Position numbers and translations under genes: made by a program. The notes below the pieces were generated by a model. That model made no database searches and was not told the DNA's origin. It worked only from the letters and a program-made list of their open reading frames with translations. A DNA stretch of 64,000 nt from Opitutaceae bacterium (GTDB lineage: Bacteria; Verrucomicrobiota; Verrucomicrobiia; Opitutales; Opitutaceae), in NCBI GenBank assembly GCA_015075305.1, contig JABTUS010000006.1, positions 1-64,000 on the forward strand, in the 5' to 3' direction. Positions 7,675 to 17,249 of this stretch are shown here, piece by piece (position 1 is the first letter of the stretch; each line of letters opens with the position of its first letter).

Positions 7675-9864
7675 CTACTTCTCTCGGTCCGGCTTGAAAC
7701 CGATGGCGTTCAGCGCGGGGGCGATCTCGGGGTTGGCCATGAAGTTTTTCCACACGAGGCCCGTGCGGTGGTTCTCGATCATGACCACCGTGGGCGGCTG
7801 GTTCAGCACCATGTAGTCCTCGTCGAACCAGTTCTCCGTCTCGTTGAAGCCGTCGTGGAAGCCGTAGGTGCCCCAGATTCGGTCGCCGAGGTCGCGATAG
7901 AAGTGCCGGAGGGCGGCCATCGATTCTTCGGGCGTGTAGGGCATCGAGGCGAGCGATGCCATGACGTTGATCGTGCCGTTGTCGGAGCGCGGCAGCGCCT
8001 TGGCGCCGCCTGCGTTGACGCCGGCCGAGCGTCCCCAGCAGTCGGCGCCGTAACCGGTGAATCCCCGGGGGTTGTCGATGGCATAGGCGTGCTGGATCAG
8101 CGCAATCGCGCGGTTGTTCGTGAAGTAATTGGTGTAGGCGTCGCGAATGCCGCGCGGGTCGAAGCCCATGAACGAAAAATGAGTGAAGAACAGTTCTCCA
8201 CCGCCGGCCTCGCCGACCTCCAGCTTTATGCCGTGGTAGCTGTGGCCGTTGGTGAAGTGATCGCCCTGCGTGGTCCAGCCCCGGCGGTATTTCACTGCCA
8301 GGTCGGACCTCCCGGCCCAGCCGGTGTGCCACATCGAGGCCGGCACGGGGTGTGTGGGCGAGGCAATGGCAAGCAGGTAGACGATCAGTGTCTCGTTCCA
8401 ACCGATCAACGGGTGGTTGATGTAGAAGTCGTGATCGGGCGACCAGTGCCAGGTCAGCACGTCGCTGCCTTTCTGTCGATACCAGTCCCACTCGACCTCG
8501 CGCCAGAATTGCGTGGCGGTGTCGCGGACCTCTCGCTCGGCCGGCGTGTCATGATTGAAATACTGGCGCGCGGCCAGCAGGCCCTGGATCATGAAAGCCG
8601 TTTCCACGAGGTCGCCGCCGTTGTCGTACTTGCCGAAGTAGTCGAGTGTCCGCCCGGTCTCGCCGTCGAGGAAGTGCGGCCACACGCCGTGGAACCGGTC
8701 GGCCTTGGCGAGAAAACGCACGATCTTGAGCATGCGCTCGACACCCTGCTCGCGCGTGATGAACCCGCGGTCCACGGCGACCATCAGTGCCATGACGCCG
8801 AAACCGTTTCCACCGAGCGCGATCAGGTTCTCGTCGCCGGGCAGGATTTCGGGTGCCATTCCCGCCACGGGATGAGCCGCCTCCCAGAAGTACCGGAAAC
8901 AGCCCTCCTGCACCATATCGAGCAGCGCTGCGTCGGTGAACGGCCGCGTGGCGGCGCTGACGGCTGCGGACAGCTTCGACTCGTTTCCGGCGAGATCAAC
9001 GGCGCTGACCTTGTAGTGGAAGGTCCGTCCGGGGGCGCCGACGAAATCAGGAAAGCGCGTCCAGTCGCCGCGCTGCGTCGCGATGGGGACGTAATCCGTG
9101 CCATTTTCGGACCGATAGATTCGCCAGGCGAGCAGGTCGTCGTCGCTGGACGCCTGCCAGTGCAGGTCGCAGTGCCGCTCGTAACCACGGGCTGTGAGTC
9201 CAATCGGCGTGGCGGGCGGGCTCGTGTCCAAGGGTGCGGCACCGTCGATGAGCATGAAGTCATCCAGGTAGAGCGTGTGCTCGATGCCGTCGTCCAATCC
9301 CGAGATGAAGGTGAGGTTCACCGCATCGCTGATTTCGAAGACACGGTCCCGTGTGCCGCGGTAGAGGCGGTTGTCGCGGGTGATCGGGATTTTCACGCGC
9401 ACCCACTGTTTCGCGGGCAAACGCTCGGCGCCGGAGACAAGCGGGAACGAACTCGATCCCCGTCCGCTGGGCTCCTGCATGAACACGCGGGGGGAATTCA
9501 GTTCCGTCAGCTCGGTGTCGGACCAGCACCAGAAAGCGAGGGTGTCACCGATCAACTGGAACTTCCGCCAGTCGCGCCCGGGTTGGTTGATTTTCACGCT
9601 CCAATCGCCGCCGGTGACGGATTTCCAATGCAGCTTCAGCGCGTTGGGCGGGCTGACAAAGCGGTCGGTCGCGATCGGCAGGCGGCCGTTGACGAGTTCA
9701 AGCGTGCTCGGTGCGACGACCTTTGTCCGGGTGTTGGAGTAACCGCCGGTGGCGGCGGGTGCGTTGGCGAACAGGACATGTCGGTCGAACGACTCGACGG
9801 CTGAAGCGGTGGCCGACAGGAGCAGAACGACGGGAGTGAGAAGCAGGAAGCGGCTGGATTTCAT
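7675..9864 (-). CDS. Secreted GH144-type endo-beta-1,2-glucanase (glucoamylase-like domain)
   Basis: The 729-residue protein starts with a signal peptide (MKSSRFLLLTPVVLLL, cleavage near ASAVES). A beta-rich domain follows to about residue 235, with SWSV-type glucan-binding flavour but no clear family. Next is a fibronectin type III domain at about 240-330 (IGLTARGYERHCDLHW). The catalytic domain from about 335 to the end carries EGCFRYFWEAAHP, NGFGVMALMVAVDRGF and FFTHFSFMGFDPRGIRD, all characteristic of PF10091/COG5368, the family that defines GH144 endo-beta-1,2-glucanases. The start is the ATG directly before the signal peptide; the frame upstream lacks one. It is last in the operon after the GPH symporter and would cut beta-1,2-glucan outside the inner membrane into oligomers. 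The specificity is inferred from family and neighbours. Confidence 0.85.
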   Translation of the reverse strand: MKSSRFLLLTPVVLLLSATASAVESFDRHVLFANAPAATGGYSNTRTKVVAPSTLELVNGRLPIATDRFVSPPNALKLHWKSVTGGDWSVKINQPGRDWRKFQLIGDTLAFWCWSDTELTELNSPRVFMQEPSGRGSSSFPLVSGAERLPAKQWVRVKIPITRDNRLYRGTRDRVFEISDAVNLTFISGLDDGIEHTLYLDDFMLIDGAAPLDTSPPATPIGLTARGYERHCDLHWQASSDDDLLAWRIYRSENGTDYVPIATQRGDWTRFPDFVGAPGRTFHYKVSAVDLAGNESKLSAAVSAATRPFTDAALLDMVQEGCFRYFWEAAHPVAGMAPEILPGDENLIALGGNGFGVMALMVAVDRGFITREQGVERMLKIVRFLAKADRFHGVWPHFLDGETGRTLDYFGKYDNGGDLVETAFMIQGLLAARQYFNHDTPAEREVRDTATQFWREVEWDWYRQKGSDVLTWHWSPDHDFYINHPLIGWNETLIVYLLAIASPTHPVPASMWHTGWAGRSDLAVKYRRGWTTQGDHFTNGHSYHGIKLEVGEAGGGELFFTHFSFMGFDPRGIRDAYTNYFTNNRAIALIQHAYAIDNPRGFTGYGADCWGRSAGVNAGGAKALPRSDNGTINVMASLASMPYTPEESMAALRHFYRDLGDRIWGTYGFHDGFNETENWFDEDYMVLNQPPTVVMIENHRTGLVWKNFMANPEIAPALNAIGFKPDREK

Positions 9865-9890
9865 TGAAATGGATGCGACGGCGGGCAGGG

Positions 9891-11315
9891 TCAGGCGGCG
9901 GGCGATGGAGTGCCTGCGGCCTTGCGCTGGTCGAGCAGGGCCTTGACCTCGTAGGCGCGCCGCTCGGTGAGCGGATAACCGGCCAGCAACCACACACCCG
10001 CGAGGCAGAGCACCGGCGGCAGACCGATTTCCCAGATGCGCAGGTTGAGCAGGGTTGCGTCGCTCTGCGTCGTCGCGCCCTCGACGAAACCCGTGTAACG
10101 CTGCAGGTAGCCGCTGATGACCGTCGCGATCGATACGGCGACCTTCCACCACCAGTTGTAGACGGCGAAGTAGATGCCCTCGCGACGGATTCCGGTGGCC
10201 AGTTCGTCCTCGTCGCAGATGTCCGCGATCATCGCGTTCACGAGTGAAAAGGCGAAGACCATGCCCAGAGAAAGGAAGCAGGTCGGGATCACGGTCAGGT
10301 AGGGTGCCGCGGGGTTGTAGCAGACGATCTTGGTCAGATTGCCACCGATGATCAGTCCGAAGGCGAGCAGCACGGTGAAACGTTTGCCGTGGCGCTTGGA
10401 GATCCATGCCATTGGCAGCGCTCCGGCGATGCCCACGACCGCCCAGAGCGTGCCGTTGACGGCCATGACTTCCGAGGCCTTCTCGGTGTGGCCGTCGAAC
10501 AGGTAGAAAATCTGGATGTAGTTGCTGAAGCCCATCACGAGCTGGAACGCGACGATCAGGAGCACGAAGGCGGACACCAGCCGCAGGAAAGCGCGGTTGC
10601 GGTAGGTGGCTTTGAAGCTCTTGACGATCGACACGCGCGGCTGCCGGCTCACCTGTTTGATTTTTCCCTCCCTGCAGACCAGCGCACACCACATCGCGGC
10701 GCCCGTCAGGATCACGCTCATGCCGAGACAAACCCATTTTATGCCATTGACCGTGTCACCGCCGAAGACCGGGCGGTTGGCGAGGAAATAGACCCACGGC
10801 AGCGTGAGCGCGCCGATGTTGCCGATGAAGCTGGCGAAGGCGAACAGGTTGGTTTTCTCGTGGTAGTCCTCGGTCATTTCCATGCCGAGCGCACCGTGGG
10901 GGATCGAGTAGACCGGCACGACGGTGTAGAAGAACAGCGAGGTCACCACGAAATAGGCGAACATCCACTCCTTGCTCCAGTTCCGCGGAACCGTCCAGAG
11001 GAGCCAGAAGGCGATGCCGAGCAGGACGCCGCCAACGACGAGGAAGGGAATGCGCCGCCCGTAACGGGAGCGGAAGTTGTCGGAGAAGTTGCCGATCAGC
11101 GGGTCGATCAGGGCATCCCACAATCTTGGAAACGCCTGGGCGTAGCCGATCCAGATCGTGCTGACGCCGAGGCCGACGATGTAGACGAGGTTGGTGAGCT
11201 GGACCACCGAGTTTACGGCGACGACAGTGACAATCGCGCCCATGCCATAGGCGATTTTCTGGGAAAGCGGGATGCGGTCGGCAGCGGCGGTGACATGGGC
11301 GGACGGTGGGTTCAT
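9891..11315 (-). CDS. GPH-family (glycoside:cation) MFS symporter
   Basis: A 474-residue inner-membrane transporter with about twelve hydrophobic helices. The N-terminus (IAYGMGAIVTVVAVNS) and the loop WDALIDPLIGNFSDN followed by SRYGRRIPF are the GPH/MelB-family signatures. These proteins import glycosides with Na+ or H+. The ATG overlaps the TGA of the GH3 gene (ATGA at 11312-11315), so the two are translationally coupled. In this locus it most likely carries sophorose and short beta-1,2-gluco-oligosaccharides into the cytoplasm for the GH94 and GH3 enzymes. The substrate is inferred from context only. Confidence 0.9.
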   Translation of the reverse strand: MNPPSAHVTAAADRIPLSQKIAYGMGAIVTVVAVNSVVQLTNLVYIVGLGVSTIWIGYAQAFPRLWDALIDPLIGNFSDNFRSRYGRRIPFLVVGGVLLGIAFWLLWTVPRNWSKEWMFAYFVVTSLFFYTVVPVYSIPHGALGMEMTEDYHEKTNLFAFASFIGNIGALTLPWVYFLANRPVFGGDTVNGIKWVCLGMSVILTGAAMWCALVCREGKIKQVSRQPRVSIVKSFKATYRNRAFLRLVSAFVLLIVAFQLVMGFSNYIQIFYLFDGHTEKASEVMAVNGTLWAVVGIAGALPMAWISKRHGKRFTVLLAFGLIIGGNLTKIVCYNPAAPYLTVIPTCFLSLGMVFAFSLVNAMIADICDEDELATGIRREGIYFAVYNWWWKVAVSIATVISGYLQRYTGFVEGATTQSDATLLNLRIWEIGLPPVLCLAGVWLLAGYPLTERRAYEVKALLDQRKAAGTPSPAA

Positions 11316-13591
11316 GGGCGGGGTGTTTGGGGTGTTGGCGGGGCTGGCGGGCGATGGCGACCGGATGCGGGAGGGAAGGGGGAGCGCACGCGGAAAGAAG
11401 CGCTCTGTCCGCCAGCACTCAGGATAATTTCGCCGGATTCAAGCACAGGCTGGCCGTCGGCGTCGGGAAAGGAAAGATCCCGCGCCGGCTCGACCACGAA
11501 GCGGAACACCCGACTCTCGCCCGCAGCGAGGGTGGCCTGCTCGAAATGTTTCAGTTGACGCAACGGTCGTGTGATGGAGGCGACCGGGTCGCGGATGAAC
11601 CAGAAGACGGTCTCAATACCCTCGCGTGATCCGGCGTTGGTGACAATGACCTCTGCGGCGAGCCGATCGTCGCTCGAAACTTCATCCCTATTCAGGCGCA
11701 GAGGGCTGTAGATGAAGGTCGTGTAGCCCAGTCCATGGCCGAACTCGTAGAGCGGTGTCGCGGGGACATCACGGTACGCACCCATGTCTCCGGCGCGCGC
11801 TCGCGGCCTCATGTTGTGGTAGAGCGGAATCTGCCCGGCGATGCGCGGCCAGGTGACCGCCAGCCGGCCCGAGGGATTGCGCCGGCCGAACAGCATGTCC
11901 GCGAGCGCCGCACCGGCCCGGCTGCCGCCGCACCAGGCAGCGACGACGGCGTTGAGGCGCGGCTCAAACTCATGGATGTCGATCGGTCGTCCGGAAACAA
12001 TCACGAGCACCACCGGCTTGTCCGCGCCGAGCACCCCGCGGATCAGTTCCTCCTGGCGACCCGCAAGGCGAAGCGTCGCGCGCGAGGCGTTTTCACCGCT
12101 CATTGAGGCATCCTCGCCGACACACAGGACCGTGAGGTCCGCCCAATTCGCTGCGGCAAACGCGCGTGCAGGATCGTCCTGCGGATCCCCCTGGATCGAG
12201 CAGCCGGATTCGACGCATAGCTCGACGCCGACGGCCAGGCGCTCGCGAATCGCGTCGGCAATCGATGGGGTCTCCTGCGATTTCCCTTGCTGGGCCCAGC
12301 AACCGAGCAACGCACCGCTCTCCGCGGCAAGCGGGCCGACGACCGCGAGCCGGCGGACCTCTCTCAGCGGGAGCACGCCGTCGTTCTTGAGCAGGACAAT
12401 GGATTTCGCCGCGAACTCCTCGGCCAGGGCGAGGTGCGCAGCGCTCGGCGCTGCGCCGGTCAGCGGGCTTGCGTCCGCGTAGGGACGTTCGAACAAGCCG
12501 AGTTCGAACTTGAGTCGCAGCATGCGGCGGACCGCATCGTCGACGCCGGCTGGTGCGAGACGACCATCGCGCACCAGCACAGGGCTGTGTTCGCGGTAGA
12601 GCCCGGAGGCCATGTCGATGTCCACTCCGGCTGTCAGCGCCTTCCGTGCGGCGTCGGCACCATCGGCGGCAAAACCCTGGCTCATCAATTGTTCCACCGC
12701 GCCCCAGTCGGAAACGACGACGCCGGTGAAGCCCCAGCGGCGTCGCAACACCTCGGTCAGAATGTGCGGATTCGCACTCGCGGGCAAGCCGTTGAGGTCG
12801 TTGAACGCGCTCATGACGGTGCGCGCGCCGGCGCGGATTCCCGCCTCGAACGGCGGCAGGTGCATTTCCCAAAGCGTCTGTGGATGGATTCCGCTGGACG
12901 CGTAGTCGCGTCCGCCCTCGGAGGCGCCGTAGCCGACGAAGTGCTTCAGGCACGCGGCGACCGAGGATGTCTCGCCGGGGTTCGCACCTTGGAAGCCGCG
13001 CACGGCGGCGGCGGCGAAAACGCTCGCGGCATGGGGCGACTCACCGAATGTCTCGGCGATGCGGCCCCAGCGGGAATCGACGCAATGGTCCACCATCGGC
13101 GCGAAGGTCCAGTCGATCCCATGCGCTCGCGCCTCGGTCGCGGCTTGGGCGCTGGCGCGCTCCACGAGAGCGGGATCCCATGCGCAGGCCTGGGCAAGCG
13201 GGATCGGCGTGATCGTTCGGTAGCCGTGGATTACATCGGCAGCGAAGATCGCCGGGATGCCAAGACGAGACTCCTCGACGGCGCGGCGCTGCGCAGCGTT
13301 GCGCACGGACAGGATCGTTTCCGGTGGCCCGCCGACAATGTACGAGCCGTAGGTGGGTCGCATCTTGTCGGCCGACGACGAGAGATTGTTGGCGTTGATG
13401 TCGCCGAGGCCGCATTGGTGCAACTGATCGAGTTTTTCTTCGAACGTCATCCGCCCTAGAAGATCAGCGATACGTTCATCGACGGGAAGGTCGGCTCGGC
13501 GGTAGGCGGGTGGAACGGACGCGGTCTCGACCGAGGTGCCTGAGGAGGTCGCAGGCGTTTCCCTGGCCTTAGCAGGTGAGACCGGGTTCAT
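11312..13591 (-). CDS. GH3 beta-glucosidase, cytoplasmic
   Basis: A 759-residue glycoside hydrolase family 3 enzyme. The catalytic nucleophile is Asp295 in GVVVSDWGAV. The N-terminal TIM-like domain includes the KHF substrate loop (ACLKHFVGYGA) and RDYAS, the middle alpha/beta sandwich has SIVLLKNDGVLPL, and the C-terminal part ends in a fibronectin III-like domain. No signal peptide is visible from the ATG at 13591, which I prefer over the upstream ATG at 13660 because that would overlap the GH94 gene and add unrelated residues. Lack of export fits an enzyme hydrolysing imported sophorose, like Listeria Lin1840, which is encoded beside a GH94 phosphorylase. It shares four bases with the downstream symporter gene. 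Confidence 0.9.
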   Translation of the reverse strand: MNPVSPAKARETPATSSGTSVETASVPPAYRRADLPVDERIADLLGRMTFEEKLDQLHQCGLGDINANNLSSSADKMRPTYGSYIVGGPPETILSVRNAAQRRAVEESRLGIPAIFAADVIHGYRTITPIPLAQACAWDPALVERASAQAATEARAHGIDWTFAPMVDHCVDSRWGRIAETFGESPHAASVFAAAAVRGFQGANPGETSSVAACLKHFVGYGASEGGRDYASSGIHPQTLWEMHLPPFEAGIRAGARTVMSAFNDLNGLPASANPHILTEVLRRRWGFTGVVVSDWGAVEQLMSQGFAADGADAARKALTAGVDIDMASGLYREHSPVLVRDGRLAPAGVDDAVRRMLRLKFELGLFERPYADASPLTGAAPSAAHLALAEEFAAKSIVLLKNDGVLPLREVRRLAVVGPLAAESGALLGCWAQQGKSQETPSIADAIRERLAVGVELCVESGCSIQGDPQDDPARAFAAANWADLTVLCVGEDASMSGENASRATLRLAGRQEELIRGVLGADKPVVLVIVSGRPIDIHEFEPRLNAVVAAWCGGSRAGAALADMLFGRRNPSGRLAVTWPRIAGQIPLYHNMRPRARAGDMGAYRDVPATPLYEFGHGLGYTTFIYSPLRLNRDEVSSDDRLAAEVIVTNAGSREGIETVFWFIRDPVASITRPLRQLKHFEQATLAAGESRVFRFVVEPARDLSFPDADGQPVLESGEIILSAGGQSASFRVRSPFPPASGRHRPPAPPTPQTPRP

Positions 13592-13610
13592 TGATGCGGC
13601 AGAGGCGATT

Positions 13611-16600
13611 TTAGAGAATGATTTCAATGCGGTTTTCGTCCGCGCGCAGAAGCGGGACAATCTCGGCTTTGGGGATCCGCGTGCCGCCTGTTCGATAACG
13701 ATTCGGGTCGCGCCGGCTGGTGTCGAGCAGGTGACCGTTTACGCGCACGGCGGTTGGCGCGAAGCTGGTGTCCCGCACGCGGCAGACGATCCGCACGTGG
13801 CGGCCAAGCACCGTGAGATCCGCGGCCAGGCCGTCCAGACTGCGCGGCAGCACCGGGTCGAAAACGAGGTCGTCGAACGATTCGCGCACGCCAAGGAGGT
13901 GGGAACGGACCGCTCGCAGGAAAATTCCGGGGCCACTGGAATAGAGTCGCCAGCCGGCGCGGACGGCGACCTTCCCATCCCGCAATTCAGACCAGCGATC
14001 CGCAGCCTCCAGCCGGTCGGCGAAGTCGGCGTCGGAACTGGAGAAATAGACGTTGGCCTGGCGCGGAGCTGCGTTTGGCAGAACGGCTGAAAGCCCGACT
14101 GGATTCACGACCTGCAGTGCCGTCCACAGTCCCTCGGCGTCACCGAGGCAGGCGAGGGCCTCGGCATAACGGAGATGAGCGTGGACGTACTGCAGGCCGA
14201 TTTCGCGTCCGACGTTGGCGGCGGTTTCGGCCCGCTTGAACAGGCGCTCCAATCCTCCGCGGTAGGTCGCGGGTTCACTCATCAGGCGCACGCCGTCGGG
14301 ACACAGCAACTCCCGCTTGATCAGCGCGGCGTGGCTTCGCGCTTCGTCGTTGGTGAAAAGCCCCGCGAGCACCGCGCGCGTCATGGGCAGGAGACGGTAG
14401 CGGATGCCGGTGATGCGGTCGTCGGGATGCAGCAGCGGGCGGAAGCGGCCATCGGCCTCATGCACCAGGAAACCCGCGACGACGCCTCCGATCACCGCAT
14501 GGACGGAAAAATCCCTCTGCATGCGCTCAAGCAGAGCCTCCAGTTGCTCCGCCCGGGAAACTTCCCCCGTGCGTCGGCAAACACGGGAGAGCTGACTGAA
14601 CACCTGGCAGGCCAGCGCGACGGTCCAGGTGCTGATCATGCGTGTGCGCATGGCGGGATCGGCGGGCTGGAGCGTGTCGTCCCAGTCGCCGTCGCCGTAG
14701 TCGACCAGCGCAGTGCCCGCGACAAAGCGCTTTTCGCACAAGTCAACCACACGGTCGCAATGCGCCAGGATGCTTTCCCGCGGCCCCGCGGGCGTGAAGT
14801 TCTTGCAGTCGGTATAGCCCGCGATCGTCGAGAGAAACGCCGGCTCGTTGGCGACTTCAACGTAGTCGCACAGCGCCTTCACCGGCCAGAAACAAACGTC
14901 GCCGTGGCTGTGGGGTTGCTGGACGAAGCGGTAGGGTGGAAGCATGAACCACTGCGGCCAGCCGCCGGGTCCTTCCGCGTATTGCTGGGCGAACACATCA
15001 AGGAGGATGCGCCGCACCGTGGCGAATTCTCCCGCCGCCAGCAGCCATTCCACGGAGCCCTGGCACACATCGCGCACGCCCCACGCGCCCCCGCTGTATT
15101 GCTCGAGACCGTGAGGTGCGGAAAAATGAATGCCGGCGTTGTGAGCGAACCACGGCAGCACCTCATCGAGACGCGCGACGGATGCGTCACCACTCCGGTT
15201 CAGCCGCAAGGGAGCGCCGGGCGGCGCAGAGGCTGGTGCGGCACCGTTGTATTCCGCCCGCGCGGCCGCCACGGCTGCGGACAACGCGCCTTCGCCTTCC
15301 AGGGTGCCCAGCATGATGAATGCCGCGCCGGTTGCGGTCGGCGTGCGAAAGACTGCGTACGGTCCCTTTTCGAAGCTGCCGCCGGCGCCGAGCAGTTCGC
15401 CCCCGCCCGCGGCGGCGACACCGGCGGGATTCGCTGCGGCGATCGCGAACGCCGCTCCCGCGTGGTGGCGTGCGGGAAAACTTTCAGCGACCGGGCGCAA
15501 CGCAATCCAACCGTCCGGATGCACCGTGATTTCGCCCTCTGACTCGAACTCGTTGGAGCCGAGTGCAAGCTGATGGGTGACGAGCAGCTCCCGCGGCGCG
15601 CCGCGGACCACCTTCACATCGAGAAAGGAGGCCGGAAGCCGCGCGGAGCACCAGGCACTGATCTCGATCAATCCATCGGCCAGGCGATAGCACCAGCGCA
15701 CCCGGCCGGGCTCGAGCGCAAAGGCGGTGGGCACTCCGAGCTGGAGCCAGCCATGCTTTTTCCTCAGGAAGATTCGCTGTCCGGTGGCGCGAGTGAGGCC
15801 CAGATGGTTGCGCACGACATTCAGCAGGCGCGCCAGACCCGGATTGCCGAGATAGGACTGGGCTCCGAAAATCCCGGCCGCGTAGCAGGTGAAGCCGAAC
15901 TGATCCTGCTGCGGCCAGAGTCCGCCGCCGCTGCGCAGGACATGGCCATGCGGACGGGCTGCGGTTTTCTCTTTCTCGAGGGCAACGACATGGGTGTTGC
16001 CCCCATGAAAAAATGAGAGCAGCCGTCCGTCGGAAGCATGTTCCTCGTGCCGGCGCGGGCCGGGAAACCATGCCTCCCAGTCGGCGGCTGTTGGCGACTC
16101 GCCGTGCAGCCATCCCGCAGTGGTGAACACCGAGCCGTCGGATGCAGGCGACACGACTGCGTCGGTTCCGATCCAGGTTGCGGGCAGCAATTCATGCAGC
16201 CGCGCGAGGTCATCCGCGCCGGATGCGGTGGGATGGTCCTCAGTGTAGCGCACGACGAAGGCAACCTCGGCGGTTGCGCCGGCATCGAGTTCAACGGGCC
16301 GGGATTGGAGTCCAGCCAGCGCGAACTCGTATTGCAGGCGGCGCGAAGGCAGCGCCCGCGACCGAACCGCGGCCGGTTCACCCGTGAAGCGGTGATCGGC
16401 GCCGAAGAACTGGGTGCCGTCTGTGCAGAAGGCTGCCGCGCCGCCAGCGCAGGCACAGGCGAGCCAAGGGTGCCTGCCGCCAGCCATGGTCTGGTTCTGT
16501 CGGGCCAGCACGACGTGGCCCAGCCGGGTGTCCGTCAATGGCAGGAGATCGAGATACTGGGAGTTGTAGGCTTCGTTGTTCCGGACCGCATTCACGTCGG

Positions 16601-17054
16601 CCAGTCCGAGGTCCTGCGCGAACAAGGTGTCGACTCGCAGGGAGGCATCGCCGGTGTTGCGGACGCGGATCCGCCAGCCCCATGCCGTCAGATCGGGGTG
16701 CAGCGCGAATGTGACGGTGCAATCGAGAATCCCAACCGCGCCTGAGCGGCGCCAGGTGGCGGTTTTTCCGTCGAATCCGAAGGCCAGGTTGGGGCCGGCC
16801 AGGGGAGCCCAGCCGGATGGGTTGCCCGATGGATCCAGCGAGCGCACGAGCAGCCGGAAAAGTCCGTCTTCGGCCGGACCTGGCAGCAACTGGTTGATCA
16901 GGGTCTCGCGATGGCGCAGGGCAAAGAGCGCGCCGGAAGGCAGGAATTGCGCCTTCAAGCCGGCGGCGCCGGTCAGTTCGCGGAGGTTAAAGCCATCTGC
17001 GGAGCGCAACCGACAGGATTGAAATGGGAAGGTCGCGGTTGAACTGGCAGCCAT
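13611..17054 (-). CDS. GH94 phosphorylase, 1,2-beta-oligoglucan phosphorylase-like
   Basis: A protein of about 1,147 residues, close to the ~1,090 of the characterised Listeria 1,2-beta-oligoglucan phosphorylase and much longer than cellobiose phosphorylases (~800). It has an N-terminal beta-sandwich, a long middle region and an (alpha/alpha)6 catalytic domain. GAWGVRDVCQGS holds the family's catalytic acid, Asp662. DYGDGDWDD near residue 785 is another conserved GH94 patch. It would phosphorolyse beta-1,2-gluco-oligosaccharides to glucose 1-phosphate. No signal peptide is visible. I chose ATG 17054; an in-frame TTG at 17090 would add twelve residues and swallow a palindrome. It is the first gene of the enzyme operon, 19 bases before GH3. 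Confidence 0.87.
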   Translation of the reverse strand: MAASSTATFPFQSCRLRSADGFNLRELTGAAGLKAQFLPSGALFALRHRETLINQLLPGPAEDGLFRLLVRSLDPSGNPSGWAPLAGPNLAFGFDGKTATWRRSGAVGILDCTVTFALHPDLTAWGWRIRVRNTGDASLRVDTLFAQDLGLADVNAVRNNEAYNSQYLDLLPLTDTRLGHVVLARQNQTMAGGRHPWLACACAGGAAAFCTDGTQFFGADHRFTGEPAAVRSRALPSRRLQYEFALAGLQSRPVELDAGATAEVAFVVRYTEDHPTASGADDLARLHELLPATWIGTDAVVSPASDGSVFTTAGWLHGESPTAADWEAWFPGPRRHEEHASDGRLLSFFHGGNTHVVALEKEKTAARPHGHVLRSGGGLWPQQDQFGFTCYAAGIFGAQSYLGNPGLARLLNVVRNHLGLTRATGQRIFLRKKHGWLQLGVPTAFALEPGRVRWCYRLADGLIEISAWCSARLPASFLDVKVVRGAPRELLVTHQLALGSNEFESEGEITVHPDGWIALRPVAESFPARHHAGAAFAIAAANPAGVAAAGGGELLGAGGSFEKGPYAVFRTPTATGAAFIMLGTLEGEGALSAAVAAARAEYNGAAPASAPPGAPLRLNRSGDASVARLDEVLPWFAHNAGIHFSAPHGLEQYSGGAWGVRDVCQGSVEWLLAAGEFATVRRILLDVFAQQYAEGPGGWPQWFMLPPYRFVQQPHSHGDVCFWPVKALCDYVEVANEPAFLSTIAGYTDCKNFTPAGPRESILAHCDRVVDLCEKRFVAGTALVDYGDGDWDDTLQPADPAMRTRMISTWTVALACQVFSQLSRVCRRTGEVSRAEQLEALLERMQRDFSVHAVIGGVVAGFLVHEADGRFRPLLHPDDRITGIRYRLLPMTRAVLAGLFTNDEARSHAALIKRELLCPDGVRLMSEPATYRGGLERLFKRAETAANVGREIGLQYVHAHLRYAEALACLGDAEGLWTALQVVNPVGLSAVLPNAAPRQANVYFSSSDADFADRLEAADRWSELRDGKVAVRAGWRLYSSGPGIFLRAVRSHLLGVRESFDDLVFDPVLPRSLDGLAADLTVLGRHVRIVCRVRDTSFAPTAVRVNGHLLDTSRRDPNRYRTGGTRIPKAEIVPLLRADENRIEIIL

Positions 17055-17075
17055 GAAGGTGGGAGGCGATGAATC

Positions 17076-17087
17076 AAGCGATCGCTT
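17076..17087. promoter_or_regulatory. 12-bp perfect palindrome upstream of GH94
   Basis: AAGCGATCGCTT is perfectly self-complementary and lies 22 bases upstream of the GH94 ATG, between it and the terminator of the receptor gene. It has no central CG with flanking AA/TT, so it does not match the LacI-type sites at 20247 and 20336. It could bind a different regulator or be chance. Confidence 0.3.
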
Positions 17088-17186
17088 CAATCCCCGTTTG
17101 AAGGGGCGCTGCGAGTCGCCTCGCGGCCAAGGTGCCGCGGATCGGTGGCGTAAGAGGTCGGGAGAATGAACAGGAAAGGTGGGTGG

Positions 17187-17225
17187 AAAAAACGCACCCC
17201 GGCGGGATCGGACCGACGGGGTGCG
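17187..17225 (-). terminator. Rho-independent terminator after the TonB-dependent receptor
   Basis: On the minus strand a GC-rich hairpin with nine-base arms CGCACCCCG / CGGGGTGCG (17217-17225 and 17193-17201), with further pairing inside the loop, is followed directly by six T (17187-17192). It begins 25 bases after the receptor stop codon. It would stop or attenuate read-through from the receptor into GH94, so the enzyme operon probably has its own promoter in the ~130 bases before 17054. Confidence 0.85.
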
Positions 17226-17249
17226 GCTGCGCGAGGCGAAGTCCGCCGC

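Noticed and set aside
7648-9804. A 718-residue open frame on the plus strand opposite the GH144 gene
   Set aside because: It is the antisense shadow of a high-GC coding region. The composition has no domain or signal, and the minus-strand gene has clear family motifs.
12287-13459. A 390-residue plus-strand frame inside the GH3 gene, and similar long frames at 14175-15542 and 36239-37534
   Set aside because: All are antisense shadows of well-identified genes; none has a recognisable domain or credible start.
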